Assembly (NCBI GenBank): GCA_029238315.1
Contig: JAQWGI010000026.1
Span: 1 to 64,000 of the forward strand
Source of the DNA: Polaribacter sp.
GTDB lineage: Bacteria; Bacteroidota; Bacteroidia; Flavobacteriales; Flavobacteriaceae
Reading direction: 5' to 3'
Length of the DNA: 64,000 nucleotides
Part shown: positions 50,285 to 57,861 of the stretch, piece by piece
Layout of the letters: each line of letters starts with the position of its first letter
Position numbering within the stretch: position 1 is the first letter of the stretch
The notes under the pieces: generated by a model
What the model was told of the DNA's origin: nothing
Seen by the model: the letters and a program-made list of their open reading frames with translations, nothing else
Databases searched by the model: none
Position numbers and translations under genes: made by a program

Positions 50285-50358
50285 TTAGAAATAAAAGTGT
50301 TTATATAACTAGTTGGCAACAAGGCGACAAGAGATATGATTAACTTAAAGACATAAAT

Positions 50359-50556
50359 ATGAAAGACTACATCTTTATTACAAAAAAAGTAAAATTAGAC
50401 TATAATGACCAAGAAGTTTCGATTAACGAATTAGATATTGATGATATTATTGATAAATATTCTAAAGAATATATTATTGATAGAGAAAATTATGCTTCAA
50501 CTGTTTTAGGAGATAATTTGATTGTAACCTTTAAGCTTAAGAAACGAACTAAATAA
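50359..50556 (+). CDS. Small hypothetical protein, island gene 1
   Basis: A 65-residue, highly charged soluble protein with no recognised domain. It alternates short beta-prone segments (YIFITKKVKLDY, NLIVTFKLKK) with an acidic helix (NELDIDDIIDKYSKEY). An ATG start and a position 14 bp before the next gene, on the same strand, support a real operon. No function is proposed. Confidence 0.5.
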   Translation: MKDYIFITKKVKLDYNDQEVSINELDIDDIIDKYSKEYIIDRENYASTVLGDNLIVTFKLKKRTK

Positions 50557-50570
50557 AAAAGGAAAATAAA

Positions 50571-50840
50571 ATGGAAAAAACTCATTCACAAATCTTTAAC
50601 AACGGAACATTAAAAGTATGGTTTTATATTGATAATATTAGGTTTTACGACGAACAAAAGCACCTTTTGGAAAAAGATGACCAGTTTATTTGTTTCTATA
50701 ATTTTAAAGAACCAACAATATTATGTTTGGGTGAAATAATACGTAATCCTGAAAATCAAATCATTATTATGTCAAGTAAAAATAGTGCATTAAACAACGG
50801 AATTAACTATGTTATTAATAAATATAATTTAAAGGATTAA
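50571..50840 (+). CDS. Small hypothetical protein, island gene 2
   Basis: An 89-residue soluble protein without recognised domain. It is rich in beta-prone segments (TLKVWFYIDNIRFYDEQ, FICFYNFKEPTILCLG). Spaced 14 bp from island gene 1 and 4 bp from the zinc-ribbon gene, it looks like part of one transcript. No function is proposed. Confidence 0.5.
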   Translation: MEKTHSQIFNNGTLKVWFYIDNIRFYDEQKHLLEKDDQFICFYNFKEPTILCLGEIIRNPENQIIIMSSKNSALNNGINYVINKYNLKD

Positions 50841-50844
50841 AATT

Positions 50845-51375
50845 ATGACAGCAACTAAAGAATGTCCTTCTTGTGGAGCAGAAATCCCAGCAATTGCTTT
50901 AAAATGTGAATATTGCAATTTTGAAATAAAATCTAATCAATCAGAGAGTATTAATTATATTCAAGAATTACAAAATAAATTAATTGAAGCTGATAATTCT
51001 GTTACTGCCAAGCAAAAAATGCTTTACGGAGAAGCTCATATCTGGAATCAAAAAGCTTCAATTATAAATTCATTCACACTTCCTGCAACTAAAAAAGACT
51101 TGTTGGATTTATTACTTTTTTCGTATTCAAACTATGAAGGATCAAAAGGAACTGTAAAGATTTATGGAGACCCTGTGAAAAATGCTTGGCTAGGAAAAGC
51201 AAAACAGGCATACTCAATGTTGAAAATTTACGGTAAAGACGATGAACATATTTCGGAGATTCTTGAGGAGTATTCTTTTCTAGCAAATAAAAAAGGTAAA
51301 AATAAAAAAGGATGTATGCCTTTTTTATTCATTGGTTTCTTACCAATATTAGTATATATTTTTTTAACAATATAA
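50845..51375 (+). CDS. Zinc-ribbon protein with C-terminal membrane anchor
   Basis: A 176-residue protein. The N-terminus is a four-cysteine zinc ribbon, CPSCGAEIPAIALKCEYC at residues 8-25. A helical region follows (about 35-150). The C-terminus has one transmembrane helix, FLFIGFLPILVYIFLTI, after the basic KKGKNKKGC, so most of the chain is cytoplasmic. In Bacillus subtilis, zinc-ribbon membrane proteins accompany the SPFH protein YdjI and PspA; here the neighbour is a YdjI-like protein but no PspA is seen. Confidence 0.65.
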   Translation: MTATKECPSCGAEIPAIALKCEYCNFEIKSNQSESINYIQELQNKLIEADNSVTAKQKMLYGEAHIWNQKASIINSFTLPATKKDLLDLLLFSYSNYEGSKGTVKIYGDPVKNAWLGKAKQAYSMLKIYGKDDEHISEILEEYSFLANKKGKNKKGCMPFLFIGFLPILVYIFLTI

Positions 51376-51385
51376 ATATTTAATT

Positions 51386-52519
51386 ATGGCAATTATCGAT
51401 GTTGTAAAATATCAAGGAAATGATAAAGAATTTGTTTGGAAATTTCCTTCAGAAGATTTAAGATTAGGTACACAATTAGTTGTAAAAACTTCTCAAACTG
51501 CATTTTTTGTTAAAGGCGGTGAAATTCTAGACCAATATGACCCTGGGACAACAACACTAAAATCTGGAAATATTCCGTTATTAAATAAGCTAATAAATAT
51601 TCCATTTGGTGGCGATTCTCCATTTCAAGCTGAAGTATGGTTCGTAAACTTGATTTCAAAGTTAGATAATAAATGGGGTACACCAACTCCGATTCAACTC
51701 GAAGACCCTAAATATAATATAGTTGTTCCAGTTAGAGCATTTGGTCAGTTTGGTATGTCTATCGAAAATCCTAGAAAATTTTTAGAAACTTTAGTAGGGA
51801 ATATGCCTAATTTTTCTACTGAAAAAGTGGTTGAATATTTTAAGGGTAAAATTATATCAACTATTACCTCTGCTATTGGGAAAAAAATGGTTCTTGAAGG
51901 TGTTTCAGTCTTACAAATTCACGTATTACTAGAAGATTTATCTGAGTTTTGTAAAGAAAAAATTAAGGAGGAGTTTTCAAATTATGGCGTTAAAATTGAA
52001 AACTTCTATTTTGTATCAATAAATATCCCAGAATCAGATCCAAGCGTTATAAAGCTCAAAGAAGCCAAAGATCTTGCAGCTAAAATTAAAATTGCTGGAA
52101 AAGATGTATATCAAATGGATAGAAGTTATGATGTTTTAGACAAAGCAGCACAAAATGAAGGAACGATGGGAAGTGTTATGGGTGCTGGTATGGGACTAGG
52201 TTTAGGATTTGGTATGGGAAATCAAATGGGTAATATGACAAATAGTATGAATCTTGGTGAGAATCAACAAAACCAAAATTCATCACCACCACCACCGCCA
52301 CCTTCTTTTACACCTTATTTTGTTTTAATTAATAATCAACAAAATGGTCCTCATTCACTTGACTCTATTAAATTATTAATTAGTCAAGGACAATTATCAA
52401 AAGAGTCTTTAGTATGGAAAGAAGGTATGGCAGATTGGAGTAAAATTATGGAGCAAAATGATTTAAAAATTCTATTTGGAGCCTCACCACCACCACCACC
52501 ACCACCAATTAACAAATAA
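51386..52519 (+). CDS. SPFH-domain (YdjI-like) protein with GYF_2 domain
   Basis: A 377-residue protein. The first 245 residues match the YdjI/virion-core-like SPFH family: FVWKFPSEDLRLGTQLVV, NIPLLNKLINIPFGGDSPF and AEVWFVNLISKLDNKWGTPT are hallmarks. A Gly/Met-rich linker (about 255-295, GAGMGLGLGFGMGNQMGNM) and a polyproline run lead to a GYF_2/DUF4339 domain (about 308-360, NNQQNGPHSLDSIKLLISQG ... WKEGMADWS), and a second polyproline run ends the protein. No transmembrane segment is present. SPFH proteins form membrane-attached oligomers; a membrane-stress role is inferred. Confidence 0.83.
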   Translation: MAIIDVVKYQGNDKEFVWKFPSEDLRLGTQLVVKTSQTAFFVKGGEILDQYDPGTTTLKSGNIPLLNKLINIPFGGDSPFQAEVWFVNLISKLDNKWGTPTPIQLEDPKYNIVVPVRAFGQFGMSIENPRKFLETLVGNMPNFSTEKVVEYFKGKIISTITSAIGKKMVLEGVSVLQIHVLLEDLSEFCKEKIKEEFSNYGVKIENFYFVSINIPESDPSVIKLKEAKDLAAKIKIAGKDVYQMDRSYDVLDKAAQNEGTMGSVMGAGMGLGLGFGMGNQMGNMTNSMNLGENQQNQNSSPPPPPPSFTPYFVLINNQQNGPHSLDSIKLLISQGQLSKESLVWKEGMADWSKIMEQNDLKILFGASPPPPPPPINK

Positions 52520-52528
52520 TTAAGTTTT

Positions 52529-52876
52529 ATGAAAAAATTGTTTCTTTTATCAGGTATATTTTTAGTAATCTTGAATTCGATTAGTCTATTAATTTTTGAT
52601 AATTATAGTATTTTTAATAATTTACTTGTAAGTACTTCAGTTTTAATAACTACCGTTTTATTATTTCTTTCAGCAAACAAGAAAAATGCTGACGGTTATA
52701 GAATAGCTTTATCATTTATCTATAGTTTTTTAGGAATTATTAAAATCATCATTGCATTTAATTCTAAATCAAATTTTAGAGAAAATTATGCCATTATTTG
52801 GATTCTAATAATTGTTTTTATTGAAATAATTTTACTCTATTTGATAGAATATATGAACAAACACGTAAAGAATTAA
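52529..52876 (+). CDS. Small four-helix membrane protein, island gene 5
   Basis: A 115-residue membrane protein with about four hydrophobic helices (near 4-24, 30-50, 60-80 and 87-108) and short loops. No family is recognised. It follows the SPFH gene by 9 bp and closes the operon. It could anchor the SPFH or zinc-ribbon proteins, which is speculation from position. Confidence 0.5.
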   Translation: MKKLFLLSGIFLVILNSISLLIFDNYSIFNNLLVSTSVLITTVLLFLSANKKNADGYRIALSFIYSFLGIIKIIIAFNSKSNFRENYAIIWILIIVFIEIILLYLIEYMNKHVKN

Positions 52877-52885
52877 GATAGCCCA

Positions 52886-53023
52886 GTTGCCAACAATGGG
52901 TATAGAAAATTGCTTAATACGAAAAAATAGAATGTTTCTAAAACATAAAAAACTTAAATTTAAACATCGGAAAATTGCGTTTTCAAAAACCGCAACTTTC
53001 CATACCCTAACACGTTGTACAAC
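52886..53023. repeat. Imperfect 138-bp palindrome, recombination-site-like
   Basis: The left end GTTGCCAAC (52886-52894) faces the right end GTTGTACAAC (53014-53023). Inside them GGGTATAGAAAATTGC (52898-52913) pairs with GCAACTTTCCATACCC (52992-53007) with only two mismatches. The central ~78 nt is not paired in an obvious way. This nested layout with short GTTG/CAAC ends and asymmetric spacing (3 against 6 nt) recalls integron attC sites, though the bases do not fit the strict attC consensus. Confidence 0.55.
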
Positions 53024-53033
53024 ATTTTGACCC

Positions 53034-53082
53034 GTCCTGAAATAAGGCTACATAATTTTAACCTGTAGCCATATTTCAGGAC
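53034..53082. repeat. 19-bp inverted repeat, IS-end or hairpin-like
   Basis: Left arm GTCCTGAAATAAGGCTACA (53034-53052) and right arm TGTAGCCATATTTCAGGAC (53064-53082) pair with one mismatch around an 11-nt loop. Only 7 bp follow before the ATG at 53090. It may be a mobile-element end, a MITE-like remnant or a strong mRNA hairpin. Confidence 0.65.
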
Positions 53083-53089
53083 TAGACAT

Positions 53090-53506
53090 ATGAAAAAAAT
53101 TACGTTACATAGACCAAAAGAGAGTTTCAATAAGAACTGTTCGTATGAAATATTAGTTGGAAAAAAACATCTGACTAAATTGAAAAACGGAGAAGAAAAA
53201 ACTATTGAAATCCCAAATGCATTAAATACCGAATCTTTGAAAGCAAAAATTCAATGGTGTGGAAGTGAAAAAATGGAACTGCGGAATTTAACTGGAAATG
53301 AAAAAATAGTTGTTAGCGGAAATAAATTTCTGAATAGAAAAATGCCATTATTTGGAGCAATGTTTCCTTTAATTGGACTTATGTTTTTTAATCTGAAAAT
53401 TGTACCTAAAAGTATCGGCATTGGCTTTTTTATAATCTTTTTGATTGCGATTATTGGAACAGTAACTCTTTGGAAAGATAAATGGCTAAATATTAAAGCA
53501 GAATAA
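53090..53506 (+). CDS. Small two-helix membrane protein
   Basis: A 138-residue protein with a soluble N-terminal region of about 85 residues, beta-rich and ending in GNEKIVVSGNKFLNRK, followed by two hydrophobic helices (about 86-103 and 107-127). It is not recognised. Like the gene at 35-457 it encodes a small two-helix membrane protein and is followed by the same 26-bp repeat, though the helices are at opposite ends of the chains and no sequence similarity is evident. Confidence 0.5.
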   Translation: MKKITLHRPKESFNKNCSYEILVGKKHLTKLKNGEEKTIEIPNALNTESLKAKIQWCGSEKMELRNLTGNEKIVVSGNKFLNRKMPLFGAMFPLIGLMFFNLKIVPKSIGIGFFIIFLIAIIGTVTLWKDKWLNIKAE

Positions 53507-53516
53507 AATACGCATA

Positions 53517-53542
53517 ACAACAAAGAACTGAGCTAAAAAACA
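53517..53542. repeat. 26-bp direct repeat, copy 2
   Basis: Identical to 483-508, including the core CAAAGAACTGAGCTAAAAAA. It marks the right edge of the accessory island, directly next to the stop codon of the convergent MBL gene. Confidence 0.8.
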
Positions 53543-53543
53543 C

Positions 53544-54305
53544 CTACAAATTAATTTGTAATCCATCATAAGCTAGAAACACGTTGTTGGGCAATGTTTT
53601 TTCAACTTCATCATGAAAACCTAATCGGTGACTAATATGAGAAAAATAAGCACGTTCTGGTTGTATTTCCTTCACAAAATTTAAAGCTTCTTCTAAATTA
53701 AAATGAGTTGGATGCGCTTCTTGTCGCAAAGCATTTACGATCAAAATTTTTACACCTTTTAATTTTTCTTTTTCTGTTTCAGAAATGGTTTTTACATCAG
53801 TTAAATATGCAACATCATTAAAACGATAACAAGTTACAGGTAAATCACCATGCAAAACTTCAATAGGCGTTACCGCTACTCCGTCTAAATAAAAAACGGT
53901 ATCATCAACTAGATTTACTGCAACTTTTGGTGCGCCAGGATACCTGTTTTCAGTAGCAAAAACATACTGAAAACGTTGCTCTAGACTCTTTAAAGTTCTT
54001 GTGTCTAAATAAATTGGTACTTCACCCATTTGATAACTAAACGGACGCACATCATCAAAACCAGCTGTATGATCTGAGTGCTCATGGGTAAATAAAATAC
54101 CGTTGATAGCTTCTACATTTTCTCGCAGCATTTGCTGTCTAAAATCTGGACCACAATCTACAATGTAGTTTATATCGTTCCAAGAAACCATAATAGAAGA
54201 ACGCAAACGTTGATCTTTTAAATTGTCAGACAAACAAACAGGATGACTGCTTGCTATCATGGGCATTCCTTGTGAAGTTCCTGTACCTAAAAACGTAATT
54301 TTCAT
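53544..54305 (-). CDS. MBL-fold metallohydrolase, PhnP-like
   Basis: A 253-residue metallo-beta-lactamase fold hydrolase. The metal motif FTHEHSDHTAGFDD is at about residue 74; the N-terminal FLGTGTSQGMPMIAS and C-terminal YFSHISHRLG are typical of the PhnP-like phosphodiesterase group in Bacteroidota. The probable substrate is a cyclic phosphodiester, but this is not certain. It is divergent from the conserved gene at 54400 and has its own promoter. Confidence 0.9.
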   Translation of the reverse strand: MKITFLGTGTSQGMPMIASSHPVCLSDNLKDQRLRSSIMVSWNDINYIVDCGPDFRQQMLRENVEAINGILFTHEHSDHTAGFDDVRPFSYQMGEVPIYLDTRTLKSLEQRFQYVFATENRYPGAPKVAVNLVDDTVFYLDGVAVTPIEVLHGDLPVTCYRFNDVAYLTDVKTISETEKEKLKGVKILIVNALRQEAHPTHFNLEEALNFVKEIQPERAYFSHISHRLGFHDEVEKTLPNNVFLAYDGLQINL

Positions 54306-54332
54306 AAACGATAAAAGTGTTGTGTATACTCA

Positions 54333-54340
54333 CAAAAATA
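54333..54340 (-). promoter_or_regulatory. MBL gene promoter -7 box
   Basis: TATTTTTG on the minus strand, 27 bp before the ATG, fits TAnnTTTG; the -33 element is unclear. Confidence 0.45.
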
Positions 54341-54348
54341 AGATAAAA

Positions 54349-54381
54349 TTTGACTAGAAAAACTTAAATTTAGTACATTTG
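54349..54381 (+). promoter_or_regulatory. Promoter of the gene at 54400
   Basis: TTTG (54349-54352), a 21-bp spacer and TACATTTG (54374-54381) fit the Bacteroidota promoter. The -7 box covers the TTG at 54379 that would open a longer frame, so the ATG at 54400 is the start. Confidence 0.65.
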
Positions 54382-54399
54382 TTCCATAAATATTTATTC

Positions 54400-55851
54400 A
54401 TGGCAATTACATTAAAGGGAGATCAAAAAATCACCGCAGTACCATCTACAAAAAGCAAAGCATTGCGCATCAATTTAAATGCACATATATACGGAACCTT
54501 TGCAGAAATTGGCGCTGGTCAAGAAACGGTTCGTAATTTTTTTAGAGCTGGTGGTGCTTCTGGTACTATTGCAAAAGCCATGAGTGCATATGATAAAGAT
54601 TTTTCTGATGCAATTTATGGTCTAGAATATGACAACCGATATGTAACAGAGCCAAGATTAAAAACAATGCTGACGCACGAAATTGATTTAATTGAAGAGC
54701 GATTGAGCAGAAAAAAACATCCAGATAAATTATTTTTTAGTTACGCAAATACAGTAGCGACTATAAATTTTAGCAAAAAATTTAAAGGACATGGTTGGGT
54801 AGGAATCCGTTTTCAGTTAGACCCTTTAGAAGAGTACAACGAAATTGTATTGCATTTACGCTTTAAAGAAACTGATGCGCGTTTACAACAAGAAACTCTA
54901 GGTATTTTAGGAGTAAACTTGATTTACGGAGCCTATTACCTGAATGACAATCCAAAAGAATTGGTAAAGTCTTTCTATGACAATTTAAACAAAGACCAAT
55001 TAGAAATTGACATGCTTAATTTATCAGGGCCCCGTTTTATGTATGTAGACAACCGATTGATGAGCTTACAACTGGTTAAAAACGGAATGACCAATGCAGT
55101 TATGTTTGATTCTGACGGAAATAACTTATTACCTGCTCAAGTTTTATACAAGAAAAATATTTTAGCCTTACGCGGTAGTTTTAGACCTGTTACTAAGGTA
55201 AATATGGACATGTTTGAGAAATCTAAGAAAATGTTTTTTGAGGAGAAAAAAGTAGATCCAAAAAACTCTCAAATTGTTTTTGAAATAACACTTGCCAACC
55301 TAAGAGCAGAAGGAGAAATTAATGAACGAGATTTCTTAGACAGAGCAGAATTGTTGTGTTCTCTTGGCTTAAATGTAATGATTACCAATTTTCAAGAATA
55401 TTATAAATTGGTAGAATATTTTAGCGAATTTACCAAAGAACGTATGGCGCTAGCTATGGGTGTTTATAATTTAATTCAGATTTTTGATGAAAAATATTAT
55501 CGCAATGTAAGTGGTGGAATTCTTGAAGCTTTCGGTAAACTTTTTTACAGAGATTTAAAAGTATACATGTATCCATATAAAGATGGTGATTCTGAAGTAT
55601 ACATCACAAGTGAAAACCTCAAGGTACATCCAAGAATGAAAGAATTGTACAAATTCTTTAAAAACAATGGAAAATTAATTGATATACTTGATTATAATCC
55701 AGAAATACTTCATATTTTTTCTAGAAAAGTTTTAAAAATGATTACCTCAAACGAAGAAGGCTGGGAAGAGATGTTGCCAGATGGCATTTCAGAATTGATT
55801 AAAAAAGACCGCCTTTTTGGATATTCAAAAAGAAAAAAATTAAAAAAATAA
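54400..55851 (+). CDS. Large conserved protein of unknown function
   Basis: A 483-residue soluble protein. I recognise it as a widespread, strongly conserved family in Bacteroidota whose annotation is unreliable; names such as 'TonB-dependent receptor' or 'nicotinate-nucleotide adenylyltransferase' have been attached, but the sequence shows neither a signal peptide and barrel nor a nucleotidyltransferase motif. Striking conserved parts are TFAEIGAGQETVRNFFRAGG near residue 30, GTIAKAMSAYDKDFSDAIYG, RKKHPDKLFFSYANTV and KGHGWVGIRFQLDP. The charged start and lack of membrane helices indicate a cytoplasmic enzyme or binding protein. It has its own promoter and no clear partner gene. Confidence 0.75.
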   Translation: MAITLKGDQKITAVPSTKSKALRINLNAHIYGTFAEIGAGQETVRNFFRAGGASGTIAKAMSAYDKDFSDAIYGLEYDNRYVTEPRLKTMLTHEIDLIEERLSRKKHPDKLFFSYANTVATINFSKKFKGHGWVGIRFQLDPLEEYNEIVLHLRFKETDARLQQETLGILGVNLIYGAYYLNDNPKELVKSFYDNLNKDQLEIDMLNLSGPRFMYVDNRLMSLQLVKNGMTNAVMFDSDGNNLLPAQVLYKKNILALRGSFRPVTKVNMDMFEKSKKMFFEEKKVDPKNSQIVFEITLANLRAEGEINERDFLDRAELLCSLGLNVMITNFQEYYKLVEYFSEFTKERMALAMGVYNLIQIFDEKYYRNVSGGILEAFGKLFYRDLKVYMYPYKDGDSEVYITSENLKVHPRMKELYKFFKNNGKLIDILDYNPEILHIFSRKVLKMITSNEEGWEEMLPDGISELIKKDRLFGYSKRKKLKK

Positions 55852-55902
55852 CTTTTCATTTTTAAACCTTTTGGTATTTTAACTGTCAAAAAGTAAAAAC
55901 TC

Positions 55903-56451
55903 TTGGTAGAGGAAATAAATTTTATTGCACAATTACAAAACGTAAAAACAAAGGAACAAGCATTTAAAAAACTTGTAACACTATATAAAGAACGTTTGTA
56001 TTGGCATATTCGTAAAATAGTTATTTCACATGATGATGCTGATGATGTTCTACAAAATACTTTTATAAAAATATTTAGAGGCATAGGTGCCTTTAAACAA
56101 GAAAGTCAATTATTTTCTTGGATGTATAGAATTGCCACAAATGAATCTATAAGTTTTATAAACAAAAGAGCAAAAGAAAACAATGTTGATATTTCTGATT
56201 ATCAATACAGTTTAGTTTCTAACTTAGATAGCGATTTGCATTTTGATGGAGATCAAATACAATTAATTTTACAAAAAGCAATAAAAACCTTACCAACAAA
56301 ACAACAACTGGTTTTTAATATGAAGTATTTTGAAGAATTAAAATATAAAGAAATATCAGAAATACTAGAAACATCAGAGGGCGCTTTAAAAGCCTCCTAT
56401 TTTCATGCCGTAAAAAAAATTGAAGAATACATAAAAAATAATTCACATTAA
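55903..56451 (+). CDS. ECF-type RNA polymerase sigma factor (module 2)
   Basis: A 182-residue ECF sigma factor. Region 2 (about 20-90) shows DDADDVLQNTFIKIFRGIG and SQLFSWMYRIATNESISF; region 4 (about 125-178) shows LPTKQQLVFNMKYFEELKY and ISEILETSEGALKASYFHA. The start codon is TTG at 55903; the first internal ATG lies far into region 2. It is followed by a membrane protein and a secreted sensor-like protein, which form a standard Bacteroidota ECF module. Confidence 0.9.
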   Translation: MVEEINFIAQLQNVKTKEQAFKKLVTLYKERLYWHIRKIVISHDDADDVLQNTFIKIFRGIGAFKQESQLFSWMYRIATNESISFINKRAKENNVDISDYQYSLVSNLDSDLHFDGDQIQLILQKAIKTLPTKQQLVFNMKYFEELKYKEISEILETSEGALKASYFHAVKKIEEYIKNNSH

Positions 56452-56487
56452 TTAAACCTTTTAAACAGTTTACAGTCTAAGAATTAA

Positions 56488-57027
56488 ATGAATACAAAAA
56501 ACAAATATTGTTTAGAGCATATTAAAAATGTAACACAACAAAAAAGTGGTTTTACAACACCTAAAAACTTCTTTAATACTGTTGAAGATAACGTTTTTTC
56601 TACAATAAAGGCAGAAGCTTTTTCTAAAGAAAATGGCTTTAGTGCTCCTAAAGATTATTTGAGTAATTTTGAAGATTCTTTATTTTCTAATGCTAATTTT
56701 CCTAAAAAGGAAACAAAAGTAATTTCGTTAAAATCTAAAATCTTAAAAATAATTCCTGCAACAGCAGCTGCAAGTATTTTACTTTTTATAGGTTTAAATA
56801 CTTTTATATTTTCAGAAACCACTTCTTTTGAATCAATTTCTACCGAAGAAATAGAAAACTGGTTAGACGAAAGTTATATAAAAAATAATACTTCTATAAT
56901 TAATTTTATAGACAGCGACTTTAAAGATATCAACGTACTTGATGACAACTCGATAGAAGATGAAGACATCTTTGAATATTTAAATACTATTGATAGTGCT
57001 ACATTATTAACAGAAATAGAATCGTAA
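56488..57027 (+). CDS. Membrane partner of ECF sigma, putative anti-sigma, with internal repeat
   Basis: A 179-residue protein with one transmembrane helix (IIPATAAASILLFIGLNTFIF, about 89-109). Its cytoplasmic part has two similar segments, SGFTTPKNFFNTVEDNVFS (about 20-38) and NGFSAPKDYLSNFEDSLFS (about 49-67), so this motif has been duplicated. The C-terminus is acidic and predicted periplasmic. Position between the sigma gene and the sensor gene suggests an anti-sigma or membrane-relay role. The last base of its stop codon is shared with the next gene. Confidence 0.65.
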   Translation: MNTKNKYCLEHIKNVTQQKSGFTTPKNFFNTVEDNVFSTIKAEAFSKENGFSAPKDYLSNFEDSLFSNANFPKKETKVISLKSKILKIIPATAAASILLFIGLNTFIFSETTSFESISTEEIENWLDESYIKNNTSIINFIDSDFKDINVLDDNSIEDEDIFEYLNTIDSATLLTEIES

Positions 57028-57488
57028 TGAATAAAAAAACATTCTTAATCACATGTGCTTTTGCATTATTTTTTAGTCTGCATACATTTTCTCAAGAAAG
57101 AAGAGGAAGTAGCAAAAAAATAAAAACTTTAAAAATTTCTTTTATTACAGAAAAACTAGAGCTTACTTCTAACGAAGCCACTAAGTTCTGGCCAATTTAT
57201 AATATGTTTGAAGCAGAACGCTATACACTATACCATGTAAAAAGAGCTGAAATTAGAAAGCGCTTAGAAAATTTGGGTGGCATAGAAAATGTTTCTGAAA
57301 AACAAGCAGAAAACCTTACCAAAGACATGCTATCGTTAGATCAATTGAACTACGATACCAATGTTCGATATCAGAATGCACTTAAAAAAATTATTTCACA
57401 CAAAAAAATACTACAGCTTCAAATGGCTGAAAGAGACTTTAATCGGCAAATGATTAAAAGATACCGAAAAACAAAGAACAAGAAATAA
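57027..57488 (+). CDS. Secreted sensor-like protein of ECF sigma module
   Basis: A 153-residue protein with a signal peptide (ITCAFALFFSLHTFS). The mature part contains the LTSNEATKFWPIYNMFEAER segment and long amphipathic helices (about 75-150), the pattern of small Bacteroidota proteins annotated as sensors of ECF sigma factors, which recall Spy/CpxP-type helical proteins. It is coupled to the preceding gene by a one-base overlap. It probably reports on envelope state. Confidence 0.75.
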   Translation: MNKKTFLITCAFALFFSLHTFSQERRGSSKKIKTLKISFITEKLELTSNEATKFWPIYNMFEAERYTLYHVKRAEIRKRLENLGGIENVSEKQAENLTKDMLSLDQLNYDTNVRYQNALKKIISHKKILQLQMAERDFNRQMIKRYRKTKNKK

Positions 57489-57508
57489 TGAATAAATATC
57501 TATAAAAA

Positions 57509-57536
57509 AAAGAGAACTAAAATTTAGTTCTCTTTT
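57509..57536. terminator. Bidirectional terminator
   Basis: Hairpin AGAGAACTAAA/TTTAGTTCTCT with A-run before and T-run after. It separates the convergent ECF module and the small protein gene at 57538. Confidence 0.9.
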
Positions 57537-57537
57537 T

Positions 57538-57738
57538 TTATTCTTTATCAATTAAGGACAAACAAACAAATAATTCTGGTTTATTAGAAGTAAATTGCTT
57601 GATCCAAATTGTTAGTTCACTTACCTCATGTGGTAACAATCTAGTAAGTGCTTTTTCTAATTCTCTGCAGAATAAATCTGCATTAAAACTTACTTTTTTT
57701 AGTACCGTTTTAGTGTACTCAAACATTGCTCTTGCCAT
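57538..57738 (-). CDS. Small conserved protein, 66 residues
   Basis: A soluble 66-residue protein beginning MARAMFEYTKTVLKKVSFNA and containing LFCRELEKALTRLLPHEVSE. I recognise this pattern as a small conserved protein of Bacteroidota, usually called hypothetical. It is helical, with one Cys and no membrane segment. The gene stands alone between two terminators. Function unknown. Confidence 0.7.
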   Translation of the reverse strand: MARAMFEYTKTVLKKVSFNADLFCRELEKALTRLLPHEVSELTIWIKQFTSNKPELFVCLSLIDKE

Positions 57739-57808
57739 ACTTAATTTGGGTATTATTAAGTTAAACGAATTTTCTTTTTCTTTAGTATTTAACTGAAATA
57801 AAAATACA

Positions 57809-57840
57809 AAAAAAAACCATCTTTAAAAAAGATGGTTTTA
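57809..57840 (-). terminator. Terminator after 87-residue protein gene
   Basis: On the minus strand, AACCATCTT and AAGATGGTT pair and are followed by ten T. Confidence 0.88.
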
Positions 57841-57861
57841 TAAATTTACGTTAATATTACG

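Noticed and set aside
53090..53506. Insertion sequence transposase after the inverted repeat at 53034-53082.
   Set aside because: The protein has no DDE or helix-turn-helix pattern and instead ends in two membrane helices.
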